Shown here: piece after piece, positions 8,181 to 17,016 of the stretch
How positions within the stretch are numbered: the first letter of the stretch is position 1
How the letters are laid out: the number at the start of each line of letters is the position of its first letter
Assembly (NCBI RefSeq): GCF_042654585.1
Contig: NZ_JBHSGR010000020.1
Location: forward strand, 1-64,000
Direction of reading: 5' to 3'
Source: Geodermatophilus arenarius
GTDB lineage: Bacteria > Actinomycetota > Actinomycetes > Mycobacteriales > Geodermatophilaceae
Length of the DNA stretch: 64,000 nt
Program-made: the position numbers and the translations under genes
The notes under the pieces: generated by a model
Seen by the model: only the letters and a program-made list of their open reading frames with translations
The model's database searches: none
Told to the model about the DNA's origin: nothing

Positions 8181-9472
8181 CGCGCTCCTCCCGTCGACCC
8201 CGCGGGGACCGGCGGCACCGGCGCGGCCCCCGTGCCCCGGCGGGTCAGCACGACCGCGCACCAGGCCAGCGCCGCCGCCGAGCCGCCCGCGAACGCCCAC
8301 GCCGCCCCCGCGGTGCCGGGCACCACCAGCGCGACGACGGCCGCCACGGCGAGCCCCGCTCCCCAGGCCAGCGCGCTGTCGCGGTGGCGCGCGTCGGCCA
8401 CCACCGCCTGCGCGGCCACCAGCAGGGCCAGGTGCACGACGCTGCCGGCGGCCAGGACGGCGACGTCGGCGGCCGCGGGCTCGTAGCGCTCGCCGAACAC
8501 CAGCCCCACCACCGGCGGGCCGGCCAGCGCCCCGACGACCGCGGCCGCCGCGGCCAGCGCGCCGACCGCGGCGAGCAGCCGGCGCACCACCCGGGCCCGC
8601 GCCCGCGGGGGACCCGAGCCGGCGTCGACCAGCGCCGGCAGCAGCGCACCCTGCAGGGGCACCGCCACGAACAGCGGCAGCCGCACGAGGGTGAAGGCCG
8701 CGACGAAGGCCGCGGCCGCGGTCCGTCCGGCGGTCCCGGCGGTCACCAGCACCGGCGCGGCGTTGAGCAGCGTCTGGGCGCAGACCGTGCCGACGACCAG
8801 GTGTGCCACGGCGCCGGGCGCCAGCCGCGGGACGCCGGGCGGCGCCGGGGGCCGGCGCCGCAGCCGCCACGCCAGCAGCGGCAGGTGCGCCAGCGCCAGC
8901 GCGGCGACCAGCGTCCACCCGAGGGCGGCCGGCCCCGCGGGACCGGCGAGCAGGACGACGACGGTGGCGCCGAGCACCCGCAGCACGGCGTCGGCCAGCA
9001 GCACGACGCCGTAGCTGCGGTAGCCGCCGGTGCCGACCAGCAGCCCGCGCAGCACGAACTGTCCGGGGGAGACCAGGCAGACCGCCGCCAGCGCGACGAC
9101 CAGGCCGGCCGAGCCCAGCGTCGGCAGCAGCAGCGGGATCGCGGCGGCCACAGCGAGGAGGCCGGCCAGGGTCAGGACGGCGGCCACCCGCAGCGTGCCG
9201 CGGGGCAGGCCGCGGCCGGGACCCAGGTGCACCAGCCGGGCGATCTCGGTCTCCAGCGGCAGGAACAGGCCGAAGCCGAGCAGCAGGGACAGCGACCAGT
9301 ACGCGCCGAACCCGGCGTACTCCCCGGCGGGCAGTGCGCGGGCCACCAGCGCCAGGTAGACGTAGACCAGGACGCCGGAGACGACGACGCACAGCGCCAC
9401 CCAGCTCAGCGACGGGACGAGGCGGCGCGCACCGCGGGGTGCCGGTGTCCGATCCCGGCCGCGCTGGGGCAC
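8177..9472 (-). CDS. Polysaccharide flippase-like (MOP superfamily) membrane protein
   Basis: 431 residues with about twelve to fourteen hydrophobic helices and an N-terminal segment (VSGVLVYVYLALVARALPAGEYAGFG, read in part) that is characteristic of Wzx/MviN-type transporters, where LGxxxYG-like motifs follow helix 1. Such proteins flip undecaprenyl- or decaprenyl-linked oligosaccharides across the membrane. It starts at GTG 9472 with a TAGCGT hexamer 6 nt upstream and is the first gene of the two-gene unit with the GT4 enzyme. Confidence 0.75.
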   Translation of the reverse strand: MPQRGRDRTPAPRGARRLVPSLSWVALCVVVSGVLVYVYLALVARALPAGEYAGFGAYWSLSLLLGFGLFLPLETEIARLVHLGPGRGLPRGTLRVAAVLTLAGLLAVAAAIPLLLPTLGSAGLVVALAAVCLVSPGQFVLRGLLVGTGGYRSYGVVLLADAVLRVLGATVVVLLAGPAGPAALGWTLVAALALAHLPLLAWRLRRRPPAPPGVPRLAPGAVAHLVVGTVCAQTLLNAAPVLVTAGTAGRTAAAAFVAAFTLVRLPLFVAVPLQGALLPALVDAGSGPPRARARVVRRLLAAVGALAAAAAVVGALAGPPVVGLVFGERYEPAAADVAVLAAGSVVHLALLVAAQAVVADARHRDSALAWGAGLAVAAVVALVVPGTAGAAWAFAGGSAAALAWCAVVLTRRGTGAAPVPPVPAGSTGGAR

Positions 9473-9478
9473 GGGCCG

Positions 9479-9484
9479 ACGCTA
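9479..9484 (-). promoter_or_regulatory. Putative -10 hexamer of the flippase-GT4 operon
   Basis: On the minus strand TAGCGT is placed 6 nt before the GTG at 9472, again the leaderless arrangement. Confidence 0.5.
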
Positions 9485-9596
9485 GTGCTCCGGAGGGTGC
9501 CGGGCGCGCCGGGAACGCCTGGTGGGGGGCGACGCGGCACCCGCTCGGGGTGTTCACTGGCCGGAGCCGGTCAACAGCGATCAGCAGGGGGAGCGT

Positions 9597-12500
9597 GTGG
9601 ACGTCGTCGGGGAGGCGCGCCCGCGCCCGGTGGCGGACCCGGGACCACCCCCGCCGCCGCGCTCCCGGGGCCTCTCCCGCCTGGGGGTCCTGGCCGCGCT
9701 GGTCGCCGTCCTCGGCGCGGTGCTCCTGCCGCTGGCCCCCGTCCGCATGAGCACCCCCGCCGTCACCTGGCCGCAGGACCCCGCGCGGCCGGAGTCGACG
9801 ATGCTCGAGCTGACCAACCAGGAGCCGCTGGCCCTGGACCTGCGCGTCGGCTGCGCCGCGGTCCGCGCCGCGGCGGACGTCCCCGGCGGGGTCGTGTTCT
9901 CCACGATCGTGCCGGAGCACCCCGCGGCCGGGACCGACGGCCTGCTGGTCACCTCCTCGGACGGCCGGGTCCGGGTGGTCGACCGCGGCACCGAGGTGCT
10001 CGACCAGTCGGTCCCCGCCGGCGACTGCACCTACCGGGTGACGGCGGACGCGGACGGCCTCACCGTGGAGCGGGACGGCACCCGCGTGGCCGGCCTCGCG
10101 CCGCCCGACGGCGGGACGGTGCTGCCCGACGTGGACGTCCTCGCCACCGGCCTGACCGCCCTCCCGGACGGCGACCTGCGGGTCTCGCTCACCGTGGACG
10201 ACCAGTTCGACACCACGCCGACGCCGGCGAAGCTGGCGCTCACCGGGCTGGTGCTGGTCGCCGCGCTCGTCGCGCTGCTCGCCCTCGCCGCGGCCGACCG
10301 GCGCCGCGGCCCCCCGTCCGGCCCGCGGGCACCGGAGCCGCGCGCCGCCCGTCCGCGGGGGGCCGCCCGGTGGGCGGGGGGCGCGGTGGACGTCGCCGTC
10401 GTCGCGACGGCGCTGCTGTGGCTGTTCATCGCGCCCACGTCCGACGACGACGGCTACTACGCGGCGATGGCCCGCAACGCCCAGGAGGCCGGGTTCGTCG
10501 GGAACTACTACCAGCTGCTCAACCAGTCGTTCACGCCGTTCACCTGGTTCTACCGGCTGCTGGGCTGGTGGCAGGAGCTGGGCGACTCACCGACGCTGCT
10601 GCGCCTGCCGTCGCTGGTCACCGGGCTGGTGACCTGGGTCCTCCTGCGCCGGCTGGTGGCCCGCGCCGGCGCGCTGCCGCCGGCGGTCGCGGCGTCCGCC
10701 TGGGGCCCGGTCGCCGCGCGGCTGCTGCTGGCCGCCGCGTTCCTCGCCTGGTGGCTGCCCTACGGCATCGGGGTGCGGCCCGAGGCCGTGGTGGGCGTGC
10801 TCGCGCTCGCCACGCTGGTGGCGGTCGCCGCCGCGCTGCGCACCGGCCGGCTGCTGCCGGTGGGGCTCGCGTTCGGGGCCGCGGGGCTGGCGGTGGCCTG
10901 CCACCCGACCGGCTTCGTCGCCCTCGCCCCGCTGGTCGCCACGCTGCCGCGGCTGGCCCGGCTGGTGGCGGCCGGGCGCGGGCGCGCGGAGGCGGCGGGG
11001 CGGACGCTGCTGGTCCTCGCCCCCGGGGCGTTCGCCGTCTGCGCCGCCTTCGCCGACGGCACCCTCAACGACTTCCGCCGCGGCCAGGAGATCTTCCTGT
11101 CCATCCAGCGGCAGGACGCCTGGTACGACGAGTGGCAGCGCTACGCCTTCCTGTTCCAGTCCATCCCGATGGGCTCCTACGCCCGGCGGACGGCGGTGCT
11201 CGCCGGGATCGTGGCGCTGCTGTGGTTCCTCGTCCTGGCGGTGGCCGCGCGGGCGCGCGACGTCCGGGTCCCGCCCACGCTGCTGCTGGCCGGCGGGTCG
11301 CTCGGCGCGGCCCTGCTGCTGCTGTGGTTCACCCCGAGCAAGTGGACGCACCACTTCGGCGCGCTGTCCGGGCTCGGGCCGCTGTTCCTCGCGCTGTTCC
11401 TCGTCGCGGTGCCCGGCCTGGTCCGGGCGGTCACCCGCGACCGTCCGGTGTCCCCGGCGGTCCCGGCGCTCGCCCTGGGCTCGGGGGTCGTCGTCGCCGC
11501 GCTGGCCATGCGCGGGCCGAACAGCTGGCCCTACACCTGGCTGCCCGGGATGCCGAACCCGGACGAGCCGCCGTCGGTCGGCCCGGTGGCGCTGGACGAC
11601 CTGCTGACCTGGGCGGTCGTGGCGCTGGTCGTGCTCGCCGCCGTCCGGGGTCTCGGGCGGCGCGCCGGGGCGGGCTGGGCGGTGGCCGTGCCGGTCCTCG
11701 CGCTGGTCCTGCTGCTCACCTCGGTGGGGTACCTGGTCGGGAGCTTCACGCTGGCCGGCCTCCGCACGCTGGACACCTGGTCCCCGGGCGCCGCCGCGCT
11801 GACCGACCCGCTCGCCCGCTCCTGCGGCGCCGCCGGCGACGTCGACGTGCTCGACGTCGCCGCGGCCCGGCCGCTGGCGCCGGTGCCCGGAGGGCCGGCG
11901 TCCGAGGGGCCCGCGGACTTCGCCGCCGGGAGCGGCTGGTTCGCCGCCGGGCCGCCGCCGGGGGAGGGGGTCGCCACCTGGAGCTGGGGCAGCCTCACCG
12001 GGCCGGGGGGCGAGGACACCACCGGCGGGCAGGTCACGCCCTGGTTCCCGCTGCCCGAGCCCGCCGGCGACGAGGAGGCGGCCGTGCTGGCCGCCGGCCG
12101 CCTCGTCGGCGCCAACGGGCTGCGCGTCGAGTACGCCGAGCCGGCCGGCGACGGTGGTGCGCCACGCGTGCTGCGCACCCAGGACCTCGCCGACGGCCTG
12201 GACTCCCCGCGGTGGCGGACCTTCGTCCTGGACGCCCGCGGCGCCCGCGACGCCGGCGCCGGCCTCGTGCGCCTGGTGGCCGACGACCGCAGCGTCGGCC
12301 GGGGCGGCTGGCTGGCGTTCACCGGACCCTCGGTGCTGCCGCAGGTGCCCCTGACCGAGCTCCTCCCGGCGGACGCGCCGGTGGCCGTGGCCTGGCAGAT
12401 CTCGTTCCTCTTCCCGTGCCAGCGCCAGCCCGTCGTGCGCTCGGGCGTCACCGAGCCGGCCGCCTACGGCATCGTGTGGCGGCCGGACGGCAGCACCGAC

Positions 12501-12719
12501 GGCCTGGTCGACAACACCTGGCAGGTGTTCCGCGGCGGCGTGTTCGCCCCGGTCGAGCGCACCTCCGCCGTCACCGAGCTCGGCGTCCGGCTGCGCGGGA
12601 CACCCGGGGTCCGCCAGGTGCAGGTGCTGCGCTTCGACGTGCCCTACGCCCGGGACGCCTACGACCTGGAGCGCTCCCGCGTGACCCGGCCCGGCTGGGC
12701 CGGCCCCGCCCCGGACTGA
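9597..12719 (+). CDS. emb: Arabinosyltransferase, EmbA/B/C type (GT53)
   Basis: 1040-residue integral membrane protein. It has one N-terminal helix, an extracytoplasmic beta-rich domain (residues about 50-225), then roughly a dozen helices and a large C-terminal extracytoplasmic domain. The Emb signature is present: TSDDDGYYAAMARNAQEAG near residue 282 (the acidic DDGY site used with decaprenyl-phosphoryl-arabinose) followed by NYYQ, FTPFTWFY and RLPSLVTGL. Emb proteins polymerise arabinan of arabinogalactan or lipoarabinomannan. GTG 9597 is chosen because GGGGGAG ends 3 nt upstream. Only one Emb paralogue is in the window. The prenyl-donor gene follows 141 bp downstream. Confidence 0.88.
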   Translation: MDVVGEARPRPVADPGPPPPPRSRGLSRLGVLAALVAVLGAVLLPLAPVRMSTPAVTWPQDPARPESTMLELTNQEPLALDLRVGCAAVRAAADVPGGVVFSTIVPEHPAAGTDGLLVTSSDGRVRVVDRGTEVLDQSVPAGDCTYRVTADADGLTVERDGTRVAGLAPPDGGTVLPDVDVLATGLTALPDGDLRVSLTVDDQFDTTPTPAKLALTGLVLVAALVALLALAAADRRRGPPSGPRAPEPRAARPRGAARWAGGAVDVAVVATALLWLFIAPTSDDDGYYAAMARNAQEAGFVGNYYQLLNQSFTPFTWFYRLLGWWQELGDSPTLLRLPSLVTGLVTWVLLRRLVARAGALPPAVAASAWGPVAARLLLAAAFLAWWLPYGIGVRPEAVVGVLALATLVAVAAALRTGRLLPVGLAFGAAGLAVACHPTGFVALAPLVATLPRLARLVAAGRGRAEAAGRTLLVLAPGAFAVCAAFADGTLNDFRRGQEIFLSIQRQDAWYDEWQRYAFLFQSIPMGSYARRTAVLAGIVALLWFLVLAVAARARDVRVPPTLLLAGGSLGAALLLLWFTPSKWTHHFGALSGLGPLFLALFLVAVPGLVRAVTRDRPVSPAVPALALGSGVVVAALAMRGPNSWPYTWLPGMPNPDEPPSVGPVALDDLLTWAVVALVVLAAVRGLGRRAGAGWAVAVPVLALVLLLTSVGYLVGSFTLAGLRTLDTWSPGAAALTDPLARSCGAAGDVDVLDVAAARPLAPVPGGPASEGPADFAAGSGWFAAGPPPGEGVATWSWGSLTGPGGEDTTGGQVTPWFPLPEPAGDEEAAVLAAGRLVGANGLRVEYAEPAGDGGAPRVLRTQDLADGLDSPRWRTFVLDARGARDAGAGLVRLVADDRSVGRGGWLAFTGPSVLPQVPLTELLPADAPVAVAWQISFLFPCQRQPVVRSGVTEPAAYGIVWRPDGSTDGLVDNTWQVFRGGVFAPVERTSAVTELGVRLRGTPGVRQVQVLRFDVPYARDAYDLERSRVTRPGWAGPAPD

Positions 12720-12860
12720 ACCGTTCCGTCCCGGGACCGCGCGGGGGATTGTCCGGGGCGGGTTTCCCGGCCAGGCTCCCGGAGCATGTCCCGCCCCGGA
12801 GGACGGCCGCCGAGCCCGCGCTGGCCGTCCGGTGCGTTCCGGCAGCGCCGGGGAGGCCGC

Positions 12861-13853
12861 ATGGACGTCGAGGACCAGCAGCTCCGGCCCCGTGCGGTGC
12901 ACACGGCGTTCACCGGGAACGTCGCGGCGGACCTGCCCCGGGTGACCGGCGGCGCCCCGGCCCGCCCCGCGCGCCGCACCGCGGGCACGGTCCTCGCCGG
13001 GCTGGGGCGCACGATGCGGCCCCGGCAGTGGGTGAAGAACCTGCTGGTGTTCGCCGCGCCGCTGGCCTCGGGCACCGTGGTCCGGCCCGACGTCCTGGCC
13101 GCCACCCTGCTGGCCTTCGCCCTGTTCTGCGTCGCGGCCAGCGGCCTCTACCTGCTCAACGACGTCCGCGACGTCGACGCCGACCGCCGCCACCCGCGCA
13201 AGCGGACCCGGCCGGTGGCCTCCGGCGCGGTGCCGGTCCGGGTCGCGCTCGTCGCGGGCGGTGTCCTGCTGGCGGCGTCCCTGGGGACGGCGGCGGTCCT
13301 GGCCCGGCCGGCGCTCACCGCGGTCCTGGCCACCTACGTCTGCATCTCGCTGGCCTACAGCCTGGCGCTCAAGGACCAGCCGGTGATCGACCTGGCCTGC
13401 GTCGCCTCCGGGTTCGTCCTGCGCGGCGTGGCCGGGGGCGCGGCGGCCGGCGTCGCGCTCTCGCAGTGGTTCATCCTCGTCGCGGCGTTCGGCGCGCTGT
13501 TCATGGTGGCGGGCAAGCGGTACGCCGAGCTCCTGGCGCTGGGTGAGCAGGCGGAGACCCGGCGCAGCCTGCGCGAGTACTCCGCGAGCTACCTGCGGTT
13601 CGTGTGGAGCCTGTCGGCCGCCGTCACCTGCACGACCTACGGCCTGTGGGCGTTCGAGATGCGCAGTGACAGCGGCATCCCGTGGACCACGATCTCGGTC
13701 GCGCCGTTCGTCCTGGCCCTGCTGCGCTACGCCGTCGACGTCGACCGCGGCAGCACCGGCGCGCCCGAGGAGGTCGTGCTGCGCGACCGCGGGCTGCTGC
13801 TGCTCGGCGCCGTCTGGGCGGTCACCGTCGCCCTCGGCGTCTGGACCGGCTGA
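12861..13853 (+). CDS. ubiA: Decaprenyl-phosphate phosphoribosyltransferase (UbiA superfamily)
   Basis: 330-residue UbiA-type prenyltransferase making decaprenyl-phosphoryl-5-phosphoribose, the first step to the arabinan donor (Rv3806c family). A polar N-terminus of about 55 residues precedes MRPRQWVKNLLVF, the typical start of these proteins. N100-D101...D104...D108 form the first Mg-binding motif, followed by RxHPRKRxRPVASG; DQPVIDLACVASG marks the second half. Start ATG 12861 has GGGAGG 4 nt upstream; a 25-residue longer form from 12786 is possible. It sits directly after emb, so substrate supply and use are paired. Confidence 0.85.
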   Translation: MDVEDQQLRPRAVHTAFTGNVAADLPRVTGGAPARPARRTAGTVLAGLGRTMRPRQWVKNLLVFAAPLASGTVVRPDVLAATLLAFALFCVAASGLYLLNDVRDVDADRRHPRKRTRPVASGAVPVRVALVAGGVLLAASLGTAAVLARPALTAVLATYVCISLAYSLALKDQPVIDLACVASGFVLRGVAGGAAAGVALSQWFILVAAFGALFMVAGKRYAELLALGEQAETRRSLREYSASYLRFVWSLSAAVTCTTYGLWAFEMRSDSGIPWTTISVAPFVLALLRYAVDVDRGSTGAPEEVVLRDRGLLLLGAVWAVTVALGVWTG

Positions 13854-13862
13854 CCGGCCCGC

Positions 13863-14684
13863 TCAGCCGAGCAGGCGGGAGACCGCGGCCAGCCGCGAGT
13901 CGCCGGCCATCGAGGCCAGCCACGCCGACCAGCCGGGACGGGCGCGGACGGCCTCCAGCGCGGCCCGCGCCGCCGCGCGGTCGCCCCGCCGGGAGGCGGC
14001 CAGCGCGGCGTAGAGGTCGCGCGCGCCCTCGGGGGCGAACAGGGCGAGGGTCTCGTAGTCGCGCTCGTCGTAGGCGCGCTGCAGGTTGCGCAGCACCCGC
14101 AGTTGCGCGACCGGGTCGCCGGAGTCGTCGACGCGCAGGTCCGTCCGCACGCCGTCGTCCTCCTCGGTGGCCGGCTCCCCGCTGACCACGAGCAGCGCCG
14201 CGGACTGCCGGCCGCGCAGGTCCCCGCCGGCGTCCTGGCCCGCGGTCAGGGCGGCCAGCAGCCGGTCGGCGAGGCCGCCGCGGGCGGCCTCGTACGCCTC
14301 CGCCATCGCCGGCAGCACCTCCGGCGAGGTGAGCATGTTGCCCTGCACGCTCCAGCCCTCGCCGAGCAGGTGGCCGCTGACCGGGAAGGAGCCCGGCCCG
14401 GTGTCGGCGGCGACCGCGCCGGAGGGGGCGAGGACGGCGAGCTGCCGGTCCTGGTCCTCGGCGGCGTGCGCCGCGCGGCGCACCAGCACCGACGGCGCGG
14501 TCCCCTCGGCGAGCCCGGACAGCAGCACGTGACCGGTGCCGCGCGGGCTGCGCGCCTGCACCGCGACGACGCCCACCCCGGGCCGGGCGCTGGGCACCGC
14601 CCGGCCGACGGCGAGGATGCAGGAGGAGACGGCGATGCCCATGTCCCCGGTGACCGGGTCGCGGGCGACGACCGAGAACGTCAC
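13863..14684 (-). CDS. DUF1028 family protein
   Basis: 273 residues. The N-terminal MTFSVVARDPVTGDMGIAVSS and the Gly-rich GSFPVSGHLLGEGWSVQGNML segments (in parts) are the hallmarks of DUF1028, an Ntn-hydrolase-like family of unknown function. The C-terminal third is Ala/Arg-rich and helical and looks like a tetratricopeptide-type tail. It is the last gene of a minus-strand run with two CoA-transferase subunits, 19 bp after the beta subunit start-distal end, and runs convergent to ubiA with only 9 bp between stops. Confidence 0.8.
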   Translation of the reverse strand: MTFSVVARDPVTGDMGIAVSSCILAVGRAVPSARPGVGVVAVQARSPRGTGHVLLSGLAEGTAPSVLVRRAAHAAEDQDRQLAVLAPSGAVAADTGPGSFPVSGHLLGEGWSVQGNMLTSPEVLPAMAEAYEAARGGLADRLLAALTAGQDAGGDLRGRQSAALLVVSGEPATEEDDGVRTDLRVDDSGDPVAQLRVLRNLQRAYDERDYETLALFAPEGARDLYAALAASRRGDRAAARAALEAVRARPGWSAWLASMAGDSRLAAVSRLLG

Positions 14685-14703
14685 CGGGGGAGCGGTGCCG
14701 CGC

Positions 14704-15372
14704 TCAGACCGCGGCCGGCAGCGCCATGGTGGGGACGTCGCCCGGCACGCCCAGCGGGGCGCCGGTCTTCTCGACCACCTCGTCGACCGACACGCCGGGC
14801 GCGACCTCGCGCAGCACGAAGCCCTCGGGCGTGACGTCGACGACGGCGAGGTCGGTGACCACCCGGTCGACGCAGCCCTTGCCGGTCAGGGGCAGCGAGC
14901 ACTCCTCGACCAGCTTCGGGGACCCGTCGCGGGCCACGTGCTCCATCATGATGATCACGCGCTTGGCGCCGTGGACGAGGTCCATCGCGCCGCCCATGCC
15001 GTTGACCATCTTCCCGGGGATCAGCCAGTTGGCGAGGTCGCCGCGGGGGTTGACCTGCATGGCGCCGAGGATGGCGAGGTCCAGGTGCTTGCCGCGGATC
15101 ATCGCGAAGCTGGTCGCCGAGTCGAAGAAGCTGGCGCCCGGCAGGACCGTGACGGTCTCCTTGCCGGCGTTGATCAGGTCGGGGTCCTCCTCGCCGTCGT
15201 ACGGGTACGGGCCGACGCCGAGGATGCCGTTCTCCGAGTGCAGCACGACGTGCACGCCGTCGGGGACGAAGTTGGGCACCAGGGTCGGCATGCCGATGCC
15301 GAGGTTGACGTAGGCGCCGTCCTCGAGCTCGAGCGCCACCCGGGCGGCGAGCTCGTCGCGGGTCAGGGTCAC
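14704..15372 (-). CDS. scoB: 3-oxoacid CoA-transferase, subunit B
   Basis: 222 residues. VNLGIGMPTLVPNF and the catalytic-Glu motif SENGILGVG (Glu47) identify the beta subunit of family I CoA-transferases, which move CoA from succinyl-CoA (or another donor) to a 3-oxoacid. It overlaps subunit A by 4 bp. Acetoacetate, 3-oxoadipate or an atypical acid could be the substrate; without aromatic-catabolism genes nearby, succinyl-CoA:acetoacetate transferase is the default. Confidence 0.9.
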   Translation of the reverse strand: MTLTRDELAARVALELEDGAYVNLGIGMPTLVPNFVPDGVHVVLHSENGILGVGPYPYDGEEDPDLINAGKETVTVLPGASFFDSATSFAMIRGKHLDLAILGAMQVNPRGDLANWLIPGKMVNGMGGAMDLVHGAKRVIIMMEHVARDGSPKLVEECSLPLTGKGCVDRVVTDLAVVDVTPEGFVLREVAPGVSVDEVVEKTGAPLGVPGDVPTMALPAAV

Positions 15373-16187
15373 TGGGCCTGCTCCTCCGTGGCTTCCTCGC
15401 CGGCAGCGGCCGGCGGGGCGGGCTCCGTGCCCGTGGTGGGCCGTGGGCGGGTGGTGCGCTTCTCGATCCTCTTGCCCTCGGCGCCGACGAGGACCACCCG
15501 GTCGACGAAGACCCCGGGCAGGTGCACGTGCTCGGGGCGGATCTCGCCGGGCTCGACGAGCTCCTCGACCTCGGCGATCGTGATCCGCCCGGCCATGCCG
15601 GCCAGCGGGTTGAAGTTCATCGCCGACTCGTGGAAGACGAGGTTGCCGTGCCGGTCGCCGACCGAGGCCCGGACCAGGGCGTAGTCGGCGGTCAGCGCGG
15701 TCTCCAGCACGTACTCGGTGCCGTCGAAGACCCGGGTCTCCTTCGGCGCGCTGGTCTCGACGACGTTGCCCTCGGCGTCGTAGCGCACCGGGATGCCGCC
15801 GTCGGCGACCATCGTGCCCACGCCGGTGGGGGTGTAGAAGGCGGGGATGCCGGCGCCACCGGCGCGCAGCCGCTCGGCCAGCGTGCCCTGCGGGGTGAGC
15901 TCGACCTCCAGCTCGCCGGAGAGGTACAGCCGGGCGAGCTCCTTGTTGCCGCCGACGAACGAGCTGATGGTGCGGCGGATCCGGCCGGCGTAGAGCAGCA
16001 CGCCCAGCGCCTGGTCGTCGACGCCGCAGTTGTTGGAGATCGTCGTCAGGTCCCTGGTGCCCTGCTCGAGCAGCGCGTCGATCAGCGCCACCGGCACCCC
16101 GCAGAGCCCGAACCCGCCGACGGCGAGCACCGCGCCGTCGCCGACGTCGGACACCGCCTCCCGGGCGCTCGCCACGACCTTGTCCAT
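15369..16187 (-). CDS. scoA: 3-oxoacid CoA-transferase, subunit A
   Basis: 272 residues; MDKVVASAREAVSDV, then VGGFGLCGVPVALIDAL (CoA-binding Gly-rich loop) and NNCGVDDQALG are typical of subunit A. It is longer than usual because of a Pro/Ala/Glu-rich tail of about 35 residues after the fold. It lies upstream of scoB with a 4-bp overlap and downstream of the TIGR03089 gene by 43 bp. The two subunits act as a heteromer in the cytoplasm. Confidence 0.9.
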   Translation of the reverse strand: MDKVVASAREAVSDVGDGAVLAVGGFGLCGVPVALIDALLEQGTRDLTTISNNCGVDDQALGVLLYAGRIRRTISSFVGGNKELARLYLSGELEVELTPQGTLAERLRAGGAGIPAFYTPTGVGTMVADGGIPVRYDAEGNVVETSAPKETRVFDGTEYVLETALTADYALVRASVGDRHGNLVFHESAMNFNPLAGMAGRITIAEVEELVEPGEIRPEHVHLPGVFVDRVVLVGAEGKRIEKRTTRPRPTTGTEPAPPAAAGEEATEEQAQ

Positions 16188-16230
16188 CAGTCGACCACCG
16201 TCTCCTCCGGCGCGGCGGGCACCCGCCCCC

Positions 16231-17016
16231 TCAGGCGGGCCTGCCCAGCTCGCGGACGCCCTCGATCCGGAGGCCGAGCGTAGCGGTGACCCGTTCGGCC
16301 TCCGCCCGGCCGCCCAGGGCGGCGGGGTCGGCGTTGCGGCACAGCACGATCGAGGCGCCGGCGGCCAGCGGTGCGAGCAGCCAGGCGACCGGCCCGGCCT
16401 CGGCCGCGGTGGCGTCGTCGACGAGCACCCGGTCGCCGGCCGCGACGCCGAGCCGGCCGGCGAGCGCGGTGGCGGCCTCGGCCAGCCCGCCGAGGGTGAG
16501 CTCCAGCCCGCCGGCCAGCAGGCCGGGGGAGGCCGGGTCCGGGGGCACGTAGGGGGTGAAGGAGTCGCCGTGCGCGCGCACCTCGAGGGCGAAGTCGCGC
16601 GCGGGGCCGGCGTAGCCGGTCATGCCCAGGCCCAGGGGGTGCAGCGAGAGGCCGAGCAGCTCGGGCGGCTCCTGCTCCTCCAGCGCCGCCAGCCGGTCCT
16701 GGGCGGCGAGGACGACGTCGGCGGCGTCGAGCCCGCCGTCGTCCTCGACGGCGGTGTCGAGCACGGCCGCGCCGCAGCTCCACACGCCGAGCAGCACCGC
16801 GGCGGTCTGCCAGTGCACCGGCAGCGCGACGGCGACGGTGCTGCCCGGGCCGACGTCGAACTCGTCCTGCAGCAGGTTCGCCGTCTTCGCCACCCAGTTC
16901 GCGAGGGTGGTGCCGGACAGCTCGACCCGCTCGCCGGTCGCGTCGTCGTAGGCGGTGACCAGCGGCGCGGCGGCACCGCGCCGCAGCGCTCCGGCGAGCA
17001 GGTCGGCGGGGGTCAC
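16231..17016 (-). CDS. TIGR03089 family protein (degenerate AMP-binding-like)
   Basis: 261 residues from GTG 17016. The protein resembles the N-terminal part of acyl/aryl-CoA ligases (TxxxLxNWVAKTANLL, VAVALPVHWQTAAVLLGVW, AGDRVLVDD) but ends before the adenylation core and lacks the phosphate-binding T/S-G-rich loop. Actinobacterial TIGR03089 proteins have this form. In mycobacteria a TIGR03089 gene sits beside cell-wall genes. Its start overlaps the acyltransferase stop by 4 bp, so it is coupled to that gene. A catalytic role is doubtful. Confidence 0.75.
   Translation of the reverse strand: MTPADLLAGALRRGAAAPLVTAYDDATGERVELSGTTLANWVAKTANLLQDEFDVGPGSTVAVALPVHWQTAAVLLGVWSCGAAVLDTAVEDDGGLDAADVVLAAQDRLAALEEQEPPELLGLSLHPLGLGMTGYAGPARDFALEVRAHGDSFTPYVPPDPASPGLLAGGLELTLGGLAEAATALAGRLGVAAGDRVLVDDATAAEAGPVAWLLAPLAAGASIVLCRNADPAALGGRAEAERVTATLGLRIEGVRELGRPA

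Noticed and set aside
8384..13546. 1720-codon open frame on the plus strand across flippase, emb and ubiA
   Set aside because: It crosses three well-supported genes, in part antisense, and its translation is low-complexity Arg/Gly/Ala/Pro. This is a normal shadow of very GC-rich coding DNA.
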